The translations under genes were made by a program, and so were the position numbers. The notes under the pieces are model-generated. The model had not been told where the DNA came from, searched no databases, and saw nothing but the letters and a program-made list of their open reading frames with translations. A stretch of 9,918 bases of DNA, taken from Alphaproteobacteria bacterium. Lineage in GTDB: Bacteria; Pseudomonadota; Alphaproteobacteria; Rhodospirillales; Rhodospirillaceae. Below, in pieces: positions 1 through 6,202 of the stretch; position 1 is the first letter of the stretch; each line of letters opens with the position of its first letter. The stretch lies in the NCBI GenBank assembly GCA_003250275.1, contig QKGW01000381.1, positions 1-9,918 on the forward strand. The letters run 5' to 3'.

Positions 1-548
1 CTGTCCTGGCGCTCGACGTAGCTGCGGCGGCCCGGTTCGGCTTCGATCTGGAGGCGGGTGAGCTGGAGCGCGCCGTCGGCTTCGGTGAGCGACAGGGTGA
101 CGCTCTGGCCCGGGGTGAGGCGGCGCGGGTCGAACACCGGCTTGATCGCCGAGATCGCGTCGAAGGCTTCCTGGCGGGCGACGTCGTTGCGGTCGAGAAT
201 CTGGCCGAGGGTGTCGCCCGGCAGCACCTGCACGGTGAGTTCGCGGTTCTGCGGGCCTTCGGGCTCGATCGCCGCGTCGATGCGGGCGGCGGGTTCGTGC
301 GGACGGCCGGGGTCGGGGAGGTATTCGCTGCCGCCGTAAAGATAGCCGCGCGGCGTCAGTTCCTGGTCCTCGACGGCGGGCGGCGCGAGGGTCGCGCCGG
401 TGTCGCGGCCGATGCCCGCGTCAGAGGTGCCCGAGCCGAACACCGCAGCGATCGTCAGCGCCGAGACGCCAACCGCCAGCCCCATCGCCAGCAGCTTGCG
501 GGGTTCGATGCGCGAGGTCTCCCCGGCGCTCTGCAGATCGTCTTGCAT
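1..548 (-). CDS. LysM/OapA-type peptidoglycan metallopeptidase, N-terminal part (partial)
   Basis: Read on the minus strand from the ATG at 548-546, this frame stays open to the window edge, giving 182 residues of a longer protein whose C-terminus lies outside. A GAGGGGGA ribosome binding site sits 3 to 4 nt before the ATG. Residues 1-17 are polar, about 18-37 form one hydrophobic segment (membrane anchor or uncleaved signal), and about 45-100 are a Pro/Gly-rich linker. Residues about 104-155 resemble the LysM/OapA module that precedes M23 endopeptidases: LTVQVLPGDTLGQIL, then a helix and RRLTPGQSVTL. In proteins of this kind a C-terminal zinc-dependent M23 domain cuts peptidoglycan cross-links in the periplasm. 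That catalytic domain is not in the window, so the M23 assignment is inferred from the anchor-linker-OapA layout. Another LysM protein is possible. Confidence 0.75.
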   Translation of the reverse strand, partial: MQDDLQSAGETSRIEPRKLLAMGLAVGVSALTIAAVFGSGTSDAGIGRDTGATLAPPAVEDQELTPRGYLYGGSEYLPDPGRPHEPAARIDAAIEPEGPQNRELTVQVLPGDTLGQILDRNDVARQEAFDAISAIKPVFDPRRLTPGQSVTLSLTEADGALQLTRLQIEAEPGRRSYVERQD

Positions 549-654
549 TGGTCCCCCTCGGTCACGTGGTCCGGCCCCCGCCGGATACACCCCGCCGAAC
601 CCCTAGGGTCAGCGGTACATCAAGCCGTTTGCGGCTATGGAGTGGATGTCGGCT

Positions 655-683
655 ACAATGGCTTGGCGGCCGGATGAAGTCAA
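655..683 (-). promoter_or_regulatory. Putative promoter of the LysM/M23 gene
   Basis: On the minus strand TTGACT (683-678) is followed after exactly 17 nt by CATTGT (660-655). The -35 matches five of six consensus bases and the -10 three of six, a balance often seen in alphaproteobacterial sigma-70 promoters. It would give a 5' leader of about 100 nt before the ATG at 548. That leader holds a small hairpin (AGCCG/CGGCT, 623-636). The rest of 549-782 shows no convincing gene. Confidence 0.4.
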
Positions 684-782
684 GGGCGGATGCTGCAAGG
701 GGAATCAACGAACTACGCGGATTTCGGCGGGTATCCGACTCGGGTAGTCGCACATAAGAGGCAGTGCATTCAACCGGGGGTG

Positions 783-812
783 CCGCGCCGCGCGGAGGAT
801 CGCGCGGCGCGG
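783..812 (-). terminator. GC-only hairpin after the SDR gene
   Basis: A perfect 12-bp inverted repeat (783-794 with 801-812, 6-nt loop) made only of G and C starts 7 nt beyond the SDR stop codon. On the minus strand no T tract follows (CACCCCC comes next), so it is not a textbook intrinsic terminator. It may still terminate, act with Rho, or protect the mRNA 3' end. Confidence 0.45.
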
Positions 813-819
813 GATCGGA

Positions 820-1605
820 TTAGATCGAGGCGATCAGGCCGCCGTCGACGCGGATCGACGATCCGGTGACGTAGCCCGCGGGCACGCTCGCGAGGAAAGT
901 GCACACCGCGGCGAACTCCTCGACCTTGCCGTAGCGCTTCGCCGGGATCGTCGCGGCGGCCTTCGCGCTCGCCTCCTCGATGCTGAGGTTGCCGCGTTCG
1001 GCGGCCGCCTTGTCGAGTTCGGCGACGCGCTCGGTGCCGATGCGGCCGGGCAGCACGACGTTGACGGTGACGCCGTCGGCGGCGACCTCGCCCGCGAGGG
1101 TCTTCGAGAACGCCACCAGCGAGGCGCGCAGGGTGTTCGAGATCGCGAGGGTGGGGATCGGCTGGATCACCCCCGACGAGGTGATGGTGATGACGCGGCC
1201 CCACTTCTTTTCGCGCATCATCGGCACCAGCGCGTCGACGATGCGGATCAGGCTCATCACCATGCTCTCGAAGTGCTTGCGCCAGGTCTCGGCGGGAACG
1301 CCGAGCGCGCCCGAGGGCGGCGGGCCGCCGACGTTGCCGAGAAGGATATCGACGCCGCCCATGGTCTTGACCGTGTCGATCAGCGCGTCGACGGTCGCGG
1401 CGTCGCCGAGGTCGAGCCCGACCACGGTAGCCTTGATGCCGTGCTGGGTTTCGAGCTGGGCCGCCGTGTCGCGCAGCTTTTCCGCGCTGCGGGCGGCGAG
1501 GATGAGGTCGCAGCCTTCGGCCGCGAGCGCCGCGGCGATGCCGCGCCCGAGCCCGCGCGAAGCCCCCATCACCAATGCGCGTTTGCCTTTCAAACCCAAT
1601 TCCAT
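820..1605 (-). CDS. SDR-family oxidoreductase-like protein lacking the YxxxK pair
   Basis: A 261-aa Rossmann-fold protein of the short-chain dehydrogenase/reductase family. The nucleotide-binding glycine motif is GASRGLG at residues 14-20. A GNVGGP stretch at 90-95 stands where classical members have NNAG, and TSSG at 142-145 supplies the usual catalytic serine. The PG motif (LPGRIGT) is at 185-191 and the conserved C-terminal VDGGL at 253-257. Where YxxxK is expected, 13 residues after Ser143, the protein has SNTLR (156-160), so Tyr becomes Ser and Lys becomes Arg. This resembles the 3-oxoacyl-ACP-reductase-like SDR subgroup known to lack the standard tetrad; no substrate can be assigned. 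Two ATGs stand together (1608 and 1605). The second is chosen because GAGGAG lies 7 nt upstream of it. Frame 5' to 1608 has no start with a comparable site. The gene is transcribed away from upp. Confidence 0.88.
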   Translation of the reverse strand: MELGLKGKRALVMGASRGLGRGIAAALAAEGCDLILAARSAEKLRDTAAQLETQHGIKATVVGLDLGDAATVDALIDTVKTMGGVDILLGNVGGPPPSGALGVPAETWRKHFESMVMSLIRIVDALVPMMREKKWGRVITITSSGVIQPIPTLAISNTLRASLVAFSKTLAGEVAADGVTVNVVLPGRIGTERVAELDKAAAERGNLSIEEASAKAAATIPAKRYGKVEEFAAVCTFLASVPAGYVTGSSIRVDGGLIASI

Positions 1606-1681
1606 CATCGTGCTCCTCAACCGTATCCGCCCGCTGGCGGCCAATCGTTAGAAACCACAAGTACAAGAAGAGCATCGCCCA

Positions 1682-2323
1682 ATGGCCGAAACTCCGTCCG
1701 TGATCGTAGTGGATCATCCGCTGATCCGCCACAAGCTGACGCGCCTCCGCGACCGTACCACCCCGACCGCCGAATTCCGCGTGCTGATGAAGCAGGTGGG
1801 AGCGCTGCTCGCGGTCGAAGCCACGCGTCATCTGCCGGTCTCCGAAATCACCGTCGAAACCCCGCTCGCCACCACCAAGGGCTGGTGCCTCGATCCGATT
1901 CCCGCGGTGATTCCGATCCTCCGTGCCGGCCTCGGCCTCGCCGACGGCGTGCTGGAGCTGCTGCCGGAATCCGACATCGGCCACCTCGGCATGTACCGCG
2001 ACGAAAAGACCGTGCGCCCGGTCCCGTATCTCGAGCGTCTGCCGCTCAACCTCGACTCGCGCGGCATCGTCGTCGTCGATCCGATGCTCGCCACCGGCCA
2101 CTCCGCCGCGCACGCGCTCGACCTCCTGTTCAGCAAGGGTGCGCGCCGCGAGGCGACGGTGCTGATGGTGCTGGTTGCCGCGCCCGAGGGCGTCGCCGAG
2201 ATCAACCGGCTGTTCCCCGAGGTGCGCATCGTCGCCGCCGCGCTCGACGAGCGTCTCAACGAGAAGTCCTACATCGTTCCCGGCCTCGGCGACGCGGGCG
2301 ACCGGCTGTACGGCACGCCGTAA
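1682..2323 (+). CDS. upp: Uracil phosphoribosyltransferase
   Basis: A full-length 213-aa type I uracil phosphoribosyltransferase, which joins uracil to PRPP to make UMP in cytoplasmic pyrimidine salvage. The PRPP-binding loop is VVVDPMLATGHSA at residues 130-142, with the two acidic residues replaced by VD-P as in bacterial Upp. RAGLGL is at 81-86. The C-terminal uracil-binding signature YIVPGLGDAGDRLYGT (197-212) ends the protein, as is typical. The N-terminal HPLIRHKLTRLRD (12-24) is also characteristic. AAGAAGAG about 10 nt before the ATG can serve as ribosome binding site. The gene diverges from the SDR gene with only 76 nt between the two starts, so their promoters must overlap there; no clear -35/-10 pair stands out. 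No uraA-type uracil permease is adjacent. Confidence 0.97.
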   Translation: MAETPSVIVVDHPLIRHKLTRLRDRTTPTAEFRVLMKQVGALLAVEATRHLPVSEITVETPLATTKGWCLDPIPAVIPILRAGLGLADGVLELLPESDIGHLGMYRDEKTVRPVPYLERLPLNLDSRGIVVVDPMLATGHSAAHALDLLFSKGARREATVLMVLVAAPEGVAEINRLFPEVRIVAAALDERLNEKSYIVPGLGDAGDRLYGTP

Positions 2324-2324
2324 G

Positions 2325-2346
2325 GCCCGGTTGACAACTGCCGGGC
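2325..2346 (+). terminator. Short hairpin just after upp
   Basis: GCCCGG (2325-2330) and CCGGGC (2341-2346) form a 6-bp GC stem with a 10-nt loop, starting one base after the upp stop codon. No T tract follows, so termination is uncertain. The loop itself carries TTGACA, a perfect -35 sequence. Confidence 0.3.
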
Positions 2347-2360
2347 GAGCACGCCACATT
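2331..2360 (+). promoter_or_regulatory. Possible promoter of the hypothetical/Panacea pair
   Basis: TTGACA (2331-2336) is followed 18 nt later by CACATT (2355-2360), which matches the -10 consensus at three of six positions. Transcription would start about 100 nt before the GTG at 2467. The remainder of 2361-2466 includes a run of eight C and no credible small gene. Confidence 0.3.
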
Positions 2361-2466
2361 CGAAGATAGGGGATGGTTTTTCGTGCGTCGTGGGGGAGAG
2401 CCGCCCGCGACGCGCGCGCCATGCTGACCCCCCCCGACCGACGGCGGCTCGTGAGGCAGGGGAACA

Positions 2467-2880
2467 GTGAGCGCGACTCAGCGCGTGACATCGGCGACGT
2501 TCGGACCCGCCGCGACCGCAAGGATCGCGAATTCGGGCCGCAACGTTGCGTCGGTGAGCTTCCCCCGCGTCGCCGACGTCGGCGGCTCCAACGCGATGGG
2601 GCCGCAGGAGCAGTCGGTCCGCTACGACGACGGCTACAAGCCGCCGGAGGAGCGGCGCGGCCAGGGGCGGCGGAGCCGCGAGGACCAGCCGGACTTCTTC
2701 CATTACGCGCCGGTCACCTACATGGACGAAACCTTCGCCGCCGCGCTCTCGGAGTGGAACGCCCAGCCGATCCTGTTGCCCGACGCCCATGCGGCGGGGG
2801 CGCGCCGCTACGAATCCAATCTCCGCGTGATCGCCGGCTTCGGCCGGGTCAGCGGCGATTCTTACGACAGCCTGCACTGA
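2467..2880 (+). CDS. Hypothetical protein, partner of the Panacea gene
   Basis: A 137-aa protein that I do not recognise. It begins at a GTG, the first possible start after an in-frame stop at 2452; GAGG/AGGGG sequences 4-10 nt upstream can act as ribosome binding site. Residues 1-45 are rich in Ser, Ala and Arg and look disordered. Residues 50-75 are highly charged. Residues 76-137 look folded (FFHYAPVTYMDETFAAALSEW at about 77-97, then a helix-like GARRYESNLRVIAGFGRVSG at 111-130). There is no signal peptide or membrane segment. QPDFF at 74-78 loosely recalls a sliding-clamp-binding motif. The protein sequence in this frame is balanced, whereas the alternative frames over the same DNA give Arg/Pro-rich translations, so the frame is probably real. 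The stop lies 2 nt before the Panacea gene, implying co-transcription and a shared role. It could be a toxin, a substrate or an unrelated conserved protein. Confidence 0.7.
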   Translation: MSATQRVTSATFGPAATARIANSGRNVASVSFPRVADVGGSNAMGPQEQSVRYDDGYKPPEERRGQGRRSREDQPDFFHYAPVTYMDETFAAALSEWNAQPILLPDAHAAGARRYESNLRVIAGFGRVSGDSYDSLH

Positions 2881-2882
2881 CG

Positions 2883-3434
2883 ATGCCCGCTTCCGCCGTT
2901 TCCTCCACGTTCGACGTCGTCGTGTGGTTCACCGACCGCGCGCTCAACGACGGCGAATATCTGCAGCCGACCAAGCTGCACCGCCTGATGTATCTCGCGC
3001 AGGGCTACTTCGCCGTGGCCTACCGCGGCGAGAAGCTGATGCCCGCGACCTTCGTCGTCGACGCCGCCGGTCCGGTCGAGCCCGACGTCTGGCGCGTCTA
3101 CGCCTCGGGCCGCCCCTACATCGAGAGCGTGCCGCCGCCCGAGCGGGTCGAGCAGTTTCTCGACAGCGTGTGGCGGCGCTTCGGTTCGCATTCCGCCGAT
3201 TACCTCGGCGACCTGATCGCGCGGCAGCCGCCGTTCCAGGCGGCGCTCGCCGAGGGACCGCGCACCGAGATCCCGCTCGCCGACGTCGCCCGCCACCTCG
3301 CCCAGCCGCCCGCGCCGACGCGGGCCTCGCCGGGGATCGACGAGGTGATCCGCCCGCGCACCGCGCTGAGCGCCACCGGCAAGGCGGTGAACGTGCGCCG
3401 CTGGACCCCCGGCGGCCCCAAATCGGGCGGCTGA
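2883..3434 (+). CDS. Panacea/SocA-type (DUF4065) domain protein
   Basis: A 183-aa cytoplasmic protein whose first 125 residues follow the Panacea (DUF4065, SocA/GepA) pattern. An N-terminal helix DVVVWFTDRAL (11-21) leads to LQPTKLHRLMYLAQGYFAVA (27-46), matching the family hallmark xPxKLqKLlYlaqG. AAGPVEPDVWRVY (61-73) matches the conserved GPV segment. VWRRFGSHSADYLGDLI (96-112) and PPFQAAL (116-122) match the C-terminal helical part. Residues 140-183 are a Pro/Arg-rich tail outside the domain. In this family members act as antitoxins for varied toxins, and Caulobacter SocA is a ClpXP adaptor that delivers the toxin SocB for degradation. The ATG at 2883 follows the upstream stop by 2 nt and has no clear ribosome binding site, so translation is probably coupled. 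The open frame extends upstream to 2373, but that part is Arg/Pro-rich and overlaps the upstream gene. The family assignment is firm; the antitoxin or adaptor role is inference. Confidence 0.85.
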   Translation: MPASAVSSTFDVVVWFTDRALNDGEYLQPTKLHRLMYLAQGYFAVAYRGEKLMPATFVVDAAGPVEPDVWRVYASGRPYIESVPPPERVEQFLDSVWRRFGSHSADYLGDLIARQPPFQAALAEGPRTEIPLADVARHLAQPPAPTRASPGIDEVIRPRTALSATGKAVNVRRWTPGGPKSGG

Positions 3435-3435
3435 A

Positions 3436-3496
3436 CCGCGCCTCTCCAAGACCCCGTCGGGCAGCCCGCAAGGCGCGGCATTCATAGGCGTTTTTT
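3436..3496 (+). terminator. Possible terminator of the Panacea operon
   Basis: CCGCGCC (3436-3442) pairs with GGCGCGG (3472-3478) directly after the Panacea stop codon, with a smaller CGGG/CCCG hairpin (3458-3468) inside the loop. A TTTTTT run occurs at 3491-3496, 12 nt beyond the stem. That is too far for a standard intrinsic terminator, so confidence is low. Confidence 0.3.
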
Positions 3497-3630
3497 CCCG
3501 AAACGTCTTTCCCGGCCTTCGGGGTTCGTGCATACTGGCATCACTCGCTTGGGTGCATCTGCTTGGGTTTTCTCAGGGGTGCGGCAAGGGTCGCATTTCT
3601 CGGGAACGGGGCAAAAAAAACATCAGCGGT
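3497..3630 (+). other. Leader of the ion transporter gene
   Basis: This gene-free stretch contains a direct repeat of GCTTGGGT (3547-3554 and 3561-3568, period 14) and a run of eight A (3613-3620) just before the transporter start. CATACT at 3531-3536 could be a -10, but no good -35 lies at the right distance. No strong ribosome binding site is seen before the ATG at 3631. Confidence 0.3.
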
Positions 3631-5064
3631 ATGAGACGAATCCTGCCATCGATTGTCGCCCTTCTCGTCGGTGGGGTGGCCCTGTGTGATCCGGCCTTTG
3701 CAGCGTCGGAGGGGGCTCCGCATATCGATGGCTCGCAGCTCGGGCTCGCCTGGGCCGCGCCGTTCGCCGCGATGCTGCTCTCGATCGCGTTGTTCCCACT
3801 GGTGATGCCGCACTTCTGGCACAACCATTTCGGCAAGGTCGCGGCGTTCTGGGCGATGTGTTTTCTCGTCCCCGCGCTTCTCGAATTCGGCGGGGCGACG
3901 GTCCTCTACGAGGTTCTGCACACCGTCCTGCTCGAATACGTGCCCTTCGTCATCCTGCTGTTCTCGTTGTTCACCGTCGCGGGCGGGGTGCGCATCACCG
4001 GCGCGCTGCACGGCTCGCCTTTGCTCAACACCGCGATGCTCGCGGGCGGCGCGTTCCTGGCGAGCTGGATGGGCACCACCGGCGCGGCGATGCTGCTGAT
4101 CCGCCCGCTGATCCGCGCCAACGAGCGGCGCAAGTTCAAAGTCCACACCATCGTCTTTTTCATCTTCCTGGTCGCCAACATCGGCGGCTCGCTGACCCCG
4201 CTCGGCGATCCGCCGCTGTTCCTCGGCTTCCTCAAGGGGGTGAGCTTCTTCTGGACGACGCACCACCTGCTGCTGCCGATGCTGGTGATGGCGAGCACGC
4301 TCCTGGTGATCTACTTCTGCATCGACTACTGGTACTTCCGCCGCGAGGAGCACCGCGAAGCGCCGATGATCGAGCCCGACGACCGCATCGGCGTCGAGGG
4401 CAAGATCAACATCCTGCTGCTCGGCGGCGTGGTCGGCGCGGTGCTGATGAGCGGCCTGTGGCCGCACGACTACCGCTGGAAGGTGAACCTTTTCCATGTG
4501 CCGGTGGAGATCCAGAACGTCACCCGCGACGCGCTGCTTCTCCTGATCGCCTGGCTCTCGTGGAAGCTCACCAGCCGCGAAAGCCGCACCGCCAACGCGT
4601 TCAACTGGTTCCCGATCATCGAGGTCGGCAAGCTGTTCTTCGGCATCTTCATGACCATCATCCCGGCGATCGCGATCTTGCGCTCGGGCGCCCACGGCGC
4701 GCTCGCCCCGGTGGTCCACGCCGTCACCGACGATGCCGGGATGCCGATCAACTACATGTACTTCCTCCTCACCGGCATCCTCTCGTCGTTCCTCGACAAC
4801 GCGCCGACCTACCTGGTGTTCTTCAACACCGCGGGCGGCGACGCCCATGTGCTGATGAGCGAGGTGGCGACGCTGATGGCGATCTCGTGCGGCGCGGTGT
4901 TCATGGGCGCGAACACCTACGTCGGCAACGCGCCGAACTTCATGGTGAAGTCGATCGCCGAGGAACGCGGCGTGAAGATGCCGAGCTTCTTCGGCTACAT
5001 GATCTGGGCGTTCGGCATTCTCGGGCCGCTCTACGCGATGCTGATCTGGATGTTCTTCATCTAG
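3631..5064 (+). CDS. Sodium:proton antiporter-like transporter (CitMHS_2/NhaD type)
   Basis: A 477-aa inner-membrane transporter of the ion transporter superfamily, in the group usually annotated as sodium:proton antiporter (CitMHS_2, NhaD-like). Residues 1-25 form a signal-like N-terminus ending PAFAAS. About eleven further hydrophobic segments follow, for example 38-60, 70-86, 101-120, 133-159, 171-188, 212-231, 258-275, 300-311, 333-350, 374-389 and 452-476. Family landmarks are GTTGAAMLLIRPLIRANERR (148-167), the re-entrant-loop motif GGSLTPLGDPPLFLGFLKGV (185-204), and in the second half FLDNAPTYLVFFN (387-399) and MGANTYVGNAPNFMVKSIA (425-443). The paired Pro/Asp/Asn motifs in both halves suggest the usual inverted-repeat fold. 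The start at 3631 is chosen because it opens the signal-like segment; the frame continues upstream to 3553 with a non-hydrophobic extension. Sodium as substrate is inferred from family naming; a carboxylate or other anion is possible. Confidence 0.9.
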   Translation: MRRILPSIVALLVGGVALCDPAFAASEGAPHIDGSQLGLAWAAPFAAMLLSIALFPLVMPHFWHNHFGKVAAFWAMCFLVPALLEFGGATVLYEVLHTVLLEYVPFVILLFSLFTVAGGVRITGALHGSPLLNTAMLAGGAFLASWMGTTGAAMLLIRPLIRANERRKFKVHTIVFFIFLVANIGGSLTPLGDPPLFLGFLKGVSFFWTTHHLLLPMLVMASTLLVIYFCIDYWYFRREEHREAPMIEPDDRIGVEGKINILLLGGVVGAVLMSGLWPHDYRWKVNLFHVPVEIQNVTRDALLLLIAWLSWKLTSRESRTANAFNWFPIIEVGKLFFGIFMTIIPAIAILRSGAHGALAPVVHAVTDDAGMPINYMYFLLTGILSSFLDNAPTYLVFFNTAGGDAHVLMSEVATLMAISCGAVFMGANTYVGNAPNFMVKSIAEERGVKMPSFFGYMIWAFGILGPLYAMLIWMFFI

Positions 5065-5075
5065 CCGCGTTCTCG

Positions 5076-5123
5076 CGCGGATACGAAAAAGCCCCCGGAG
5101 CGGGGGCTTTTTTCGTATCCGCG
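5076..5123. terminator. Bidirectional intrinsic terminator
   Basis: A 48-nt inverted repeat fills the gap between two convergent genes. CGCGGATACG, A5 and GCCCCCG (5076-5097) mirror CGGGGGC, T6 and CGTATCCGCG (5101-5123) around a 3-nt loop. The only flaw is one extra T. The GC core followed by T6 terminates the transporter transcript on plus, and A5 read on minus gives T5 for the stress-protein transcript. The outer 10 bp extend the stem beyond what termination needs. Confidence 0.93.
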
Positions 5124-5124
5124 G

Positions 5125-5952
5125 TCAGTGCGACATCAGGATCGGGATGTTGGCGTTGGTGAGGAGCCGCCGGGTGCCGCCGCCGAGCACGAGTTCGCGC
5201 AGGCGGGAGTTGCCCGAGCCGCCCATCACGATCATGTCGGCGCGGGACTCGCGGGCGTATTCGAGCACGCGGCCTTCCGCCGCGCGGGCGCCGTGCTGCG
5301 GCGCGCGCACCGCCGGTTCGATGTCGTGCAGGCGCAGGGTGTTGGCGATGCGTTCGAGCGAGCGGGCCGCCTCGCGTCCGCCTTCGCGAGAAACCAGCGT
5401 CACCGCCTCGGCCTGCTGGAGGAAGGGAATCGCCGAGCGCACCGCGCGCGAGCATTCCACCGTCTCCTTCCACGCCACCAGGATGCGGCGGCCGAGCACC
5501 ATGCGGCGCTGGCCGTGCGGCAGCACGATCACCGGGCAGGAGCCGACCATCGCGAGCTGGTCGGGCAGCTCGGCGAACAGCATTTCCTCGAGGTTCTGCG
5601 GGTCGCTCTGCGAGACGATCGCGAGGTCGTGGTAGTGGGAGAGCTGGGTGAGGATCTTGATGTGCTCGCCCTCGACCATCGTCCACTCGTAGCGCACGTC
5701 GTGGAGCTTGCACCACTGGCGGAACTCGTATTCCACCCGCTTCGACTTCTCCGCCGCGATGTCCTCGACCTGGCTGGTGAAGCCGACCGAGATGGTGCGC
5801 CCCTCGGTGCCCGCGTAGGTGCGCACCGGGCTGGTGATGAAAACCACGGAGAGGACGGCGTTGTGCCGGCAGGCCAGATTGTAGGCAACGCGAAGGCGAG
5901 TCATGTATTCCTCGTCATTGGCAAGATGAACGAGGATGGATCTGATGCTCAT
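5125..5952 (-). CDS. Universal stress protein, tandem UspA domains
   Basis: A 275-aa cytoplasmic protein with two UspA domains in tandem, about twice the length of single-domain Usp proteins. Domain 1 (about 1-146) opens with RSILVHLAND and closes with SCPVIVLP, but lacks a recognisable ATP-binding glycine loop. Domain 2 (about 153-275) opens with RRILVAWKET and carries GGSGNSRLRELVLGGGT at 244-260, close to the G-2X-G-9X-G(S/T) nucleotide loop, then the typical ending NIPILMSH. Tandem Usp proteins in proteobacteria are linked to stress and growth arrest, often binding ATP through one domain only. The ATG at 5952 is the natural start of the first strand; an AGGGA lies about 12 nt upstream. 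It is transcribed alone and converges on the transporter gene. The specific stress it answers cannot be told from the sequence. Confidence 0.93.
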   Translation of the reverse strand: MSIRSILVHLANDEEYMTRLRVAYNLACRHNAVLSVVFITSPVRTYAGTEGRTISVGFTSQVEDIAAEKSKRVEYEFRQWCKLHDVRYEWTMVEGEHIKILTQLSHYHDLAIVSQSDPQNLEEMLFAELPDQLAMVGSCPVIVLPHGQRRMVLGRRILVAWKETVECSRAVRSAIPFLQQAEAVTLVSREGGREAARSLERIANTLRLHDIEPAVRAPQHGARAAEGRVLEYARESRADMIVMGGSGNSRLRELVLGGGTRRLLTNANIPILMSH

Positions 5953-6006
5953 ACCGAGGCGTTCCCTGCGTTTGGCCTCCCGCCCGGAGGATCCCCGGGG
6001 GCGGGG

Positions 6007-6035
6007 ACGCTAGTCGTGCGGAGCGCGGGAGTCAA
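6007..6035 (-). promoter_or_regulatory. Putative promoter of the universal stress protein gene
   Basis: On the minus strand TTGACT (6035-6030), a 17-nt spacer and TAGCGT (6012-6007) form a good alphaproteobacterial sigma-70 promoter. The transcript would start near 6000, leaving about 48 nt of leader. That leader includes a CCTCC/GGAGG hairpin (5976-5990). Confidence 0.5.
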
Positions 6036-6102
6036 GCCTTCGGTCCTGTTCGAGGCGCTGTTCCGGTGTGCCGAGATGCCTGTCGTCGGCGGTGGCGCTA
6101 CC

Positions 6103-6127
6103 CGGTTTTCAACTCCTCGCAAAACCG
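6103..6127 (-). repeat. Inverted repeat between the thi operon and the usp gene
   Basis: CGGTTTT (6103-6109) and AAAACCG (6121-6127) form a 7-bp stem with an 11-nt loop. Read on the minus strand the loop is GCGAGGAGTTG, containing a Shine-Dalgarno-like GAGGAG, but no start codon with a sensible frame follows. Its role is unknown. Confidence 0.3.
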
Positions 6128-6174
6128 ATAAGACCCCGATCCAAAGGTATCTTTTGGCGTGAACGGTTGCAATA

Positions 6175-6202
6175 CCGGCGTTCGGAAATTTTGCTGCGCC
6201 GG
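6175..6202 (-). terminator. Weak hairpin after thiY
   Basis: CCGGCG (6202-6197) and CGCCGG (6180-6175) on the minus strand form a 6-bp GC stem with a 16-nt AT-rich loop, starting 14 nt beyond the thiY stop. No T tract follows (TATTGC comes next), so it is a candidate terminator only. Confidence 0.3.

Noticed and set aside
1609..1681. Divergent SDR/upp spacer examined for promoters
   Set aside because: A CCGCC/GGCGG hairpin (1627-1640) and scattered TTG elements are present, but no -35/-10 pair with proper spacing could be defended for either gene.
770..2521. A 583-codon minus-strand open frame across the SDR and upp genes
   Set aside because: Its translation is Arg/Gly/Pro-rich with no family motifs and overlaps two recognised genes; it reflects high GC content.
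2373..2882. An in-frame upstream extension of the Panacea gene
   Set aside because: Its translation is Arg/Pro-rich and overlaps the better-looking 137-aa gene in another frame; the Panacea domain begins right after 2883.
3497..3523. CCCGAA/TTCGGG inverted repeat considered as a terminator
   Set aside because: The loop is 15 nt, and on either strand no T tract follows the stem; the T6 run precedes it.
3541..4848. A 435-codon minus-strand open frame antisense to the ion transporter
   Set aside because: The translation is dominated by Glu, His, Gln and Arg as expected from the complement of membrane-protein codons; the plus-strand transporter has strong motifs.
5128..6162. A 344-codon plus-strand open frame antisense to usp
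   Set aside because: It is an antisense shadow of a clear Usp gene and contains no known domain.
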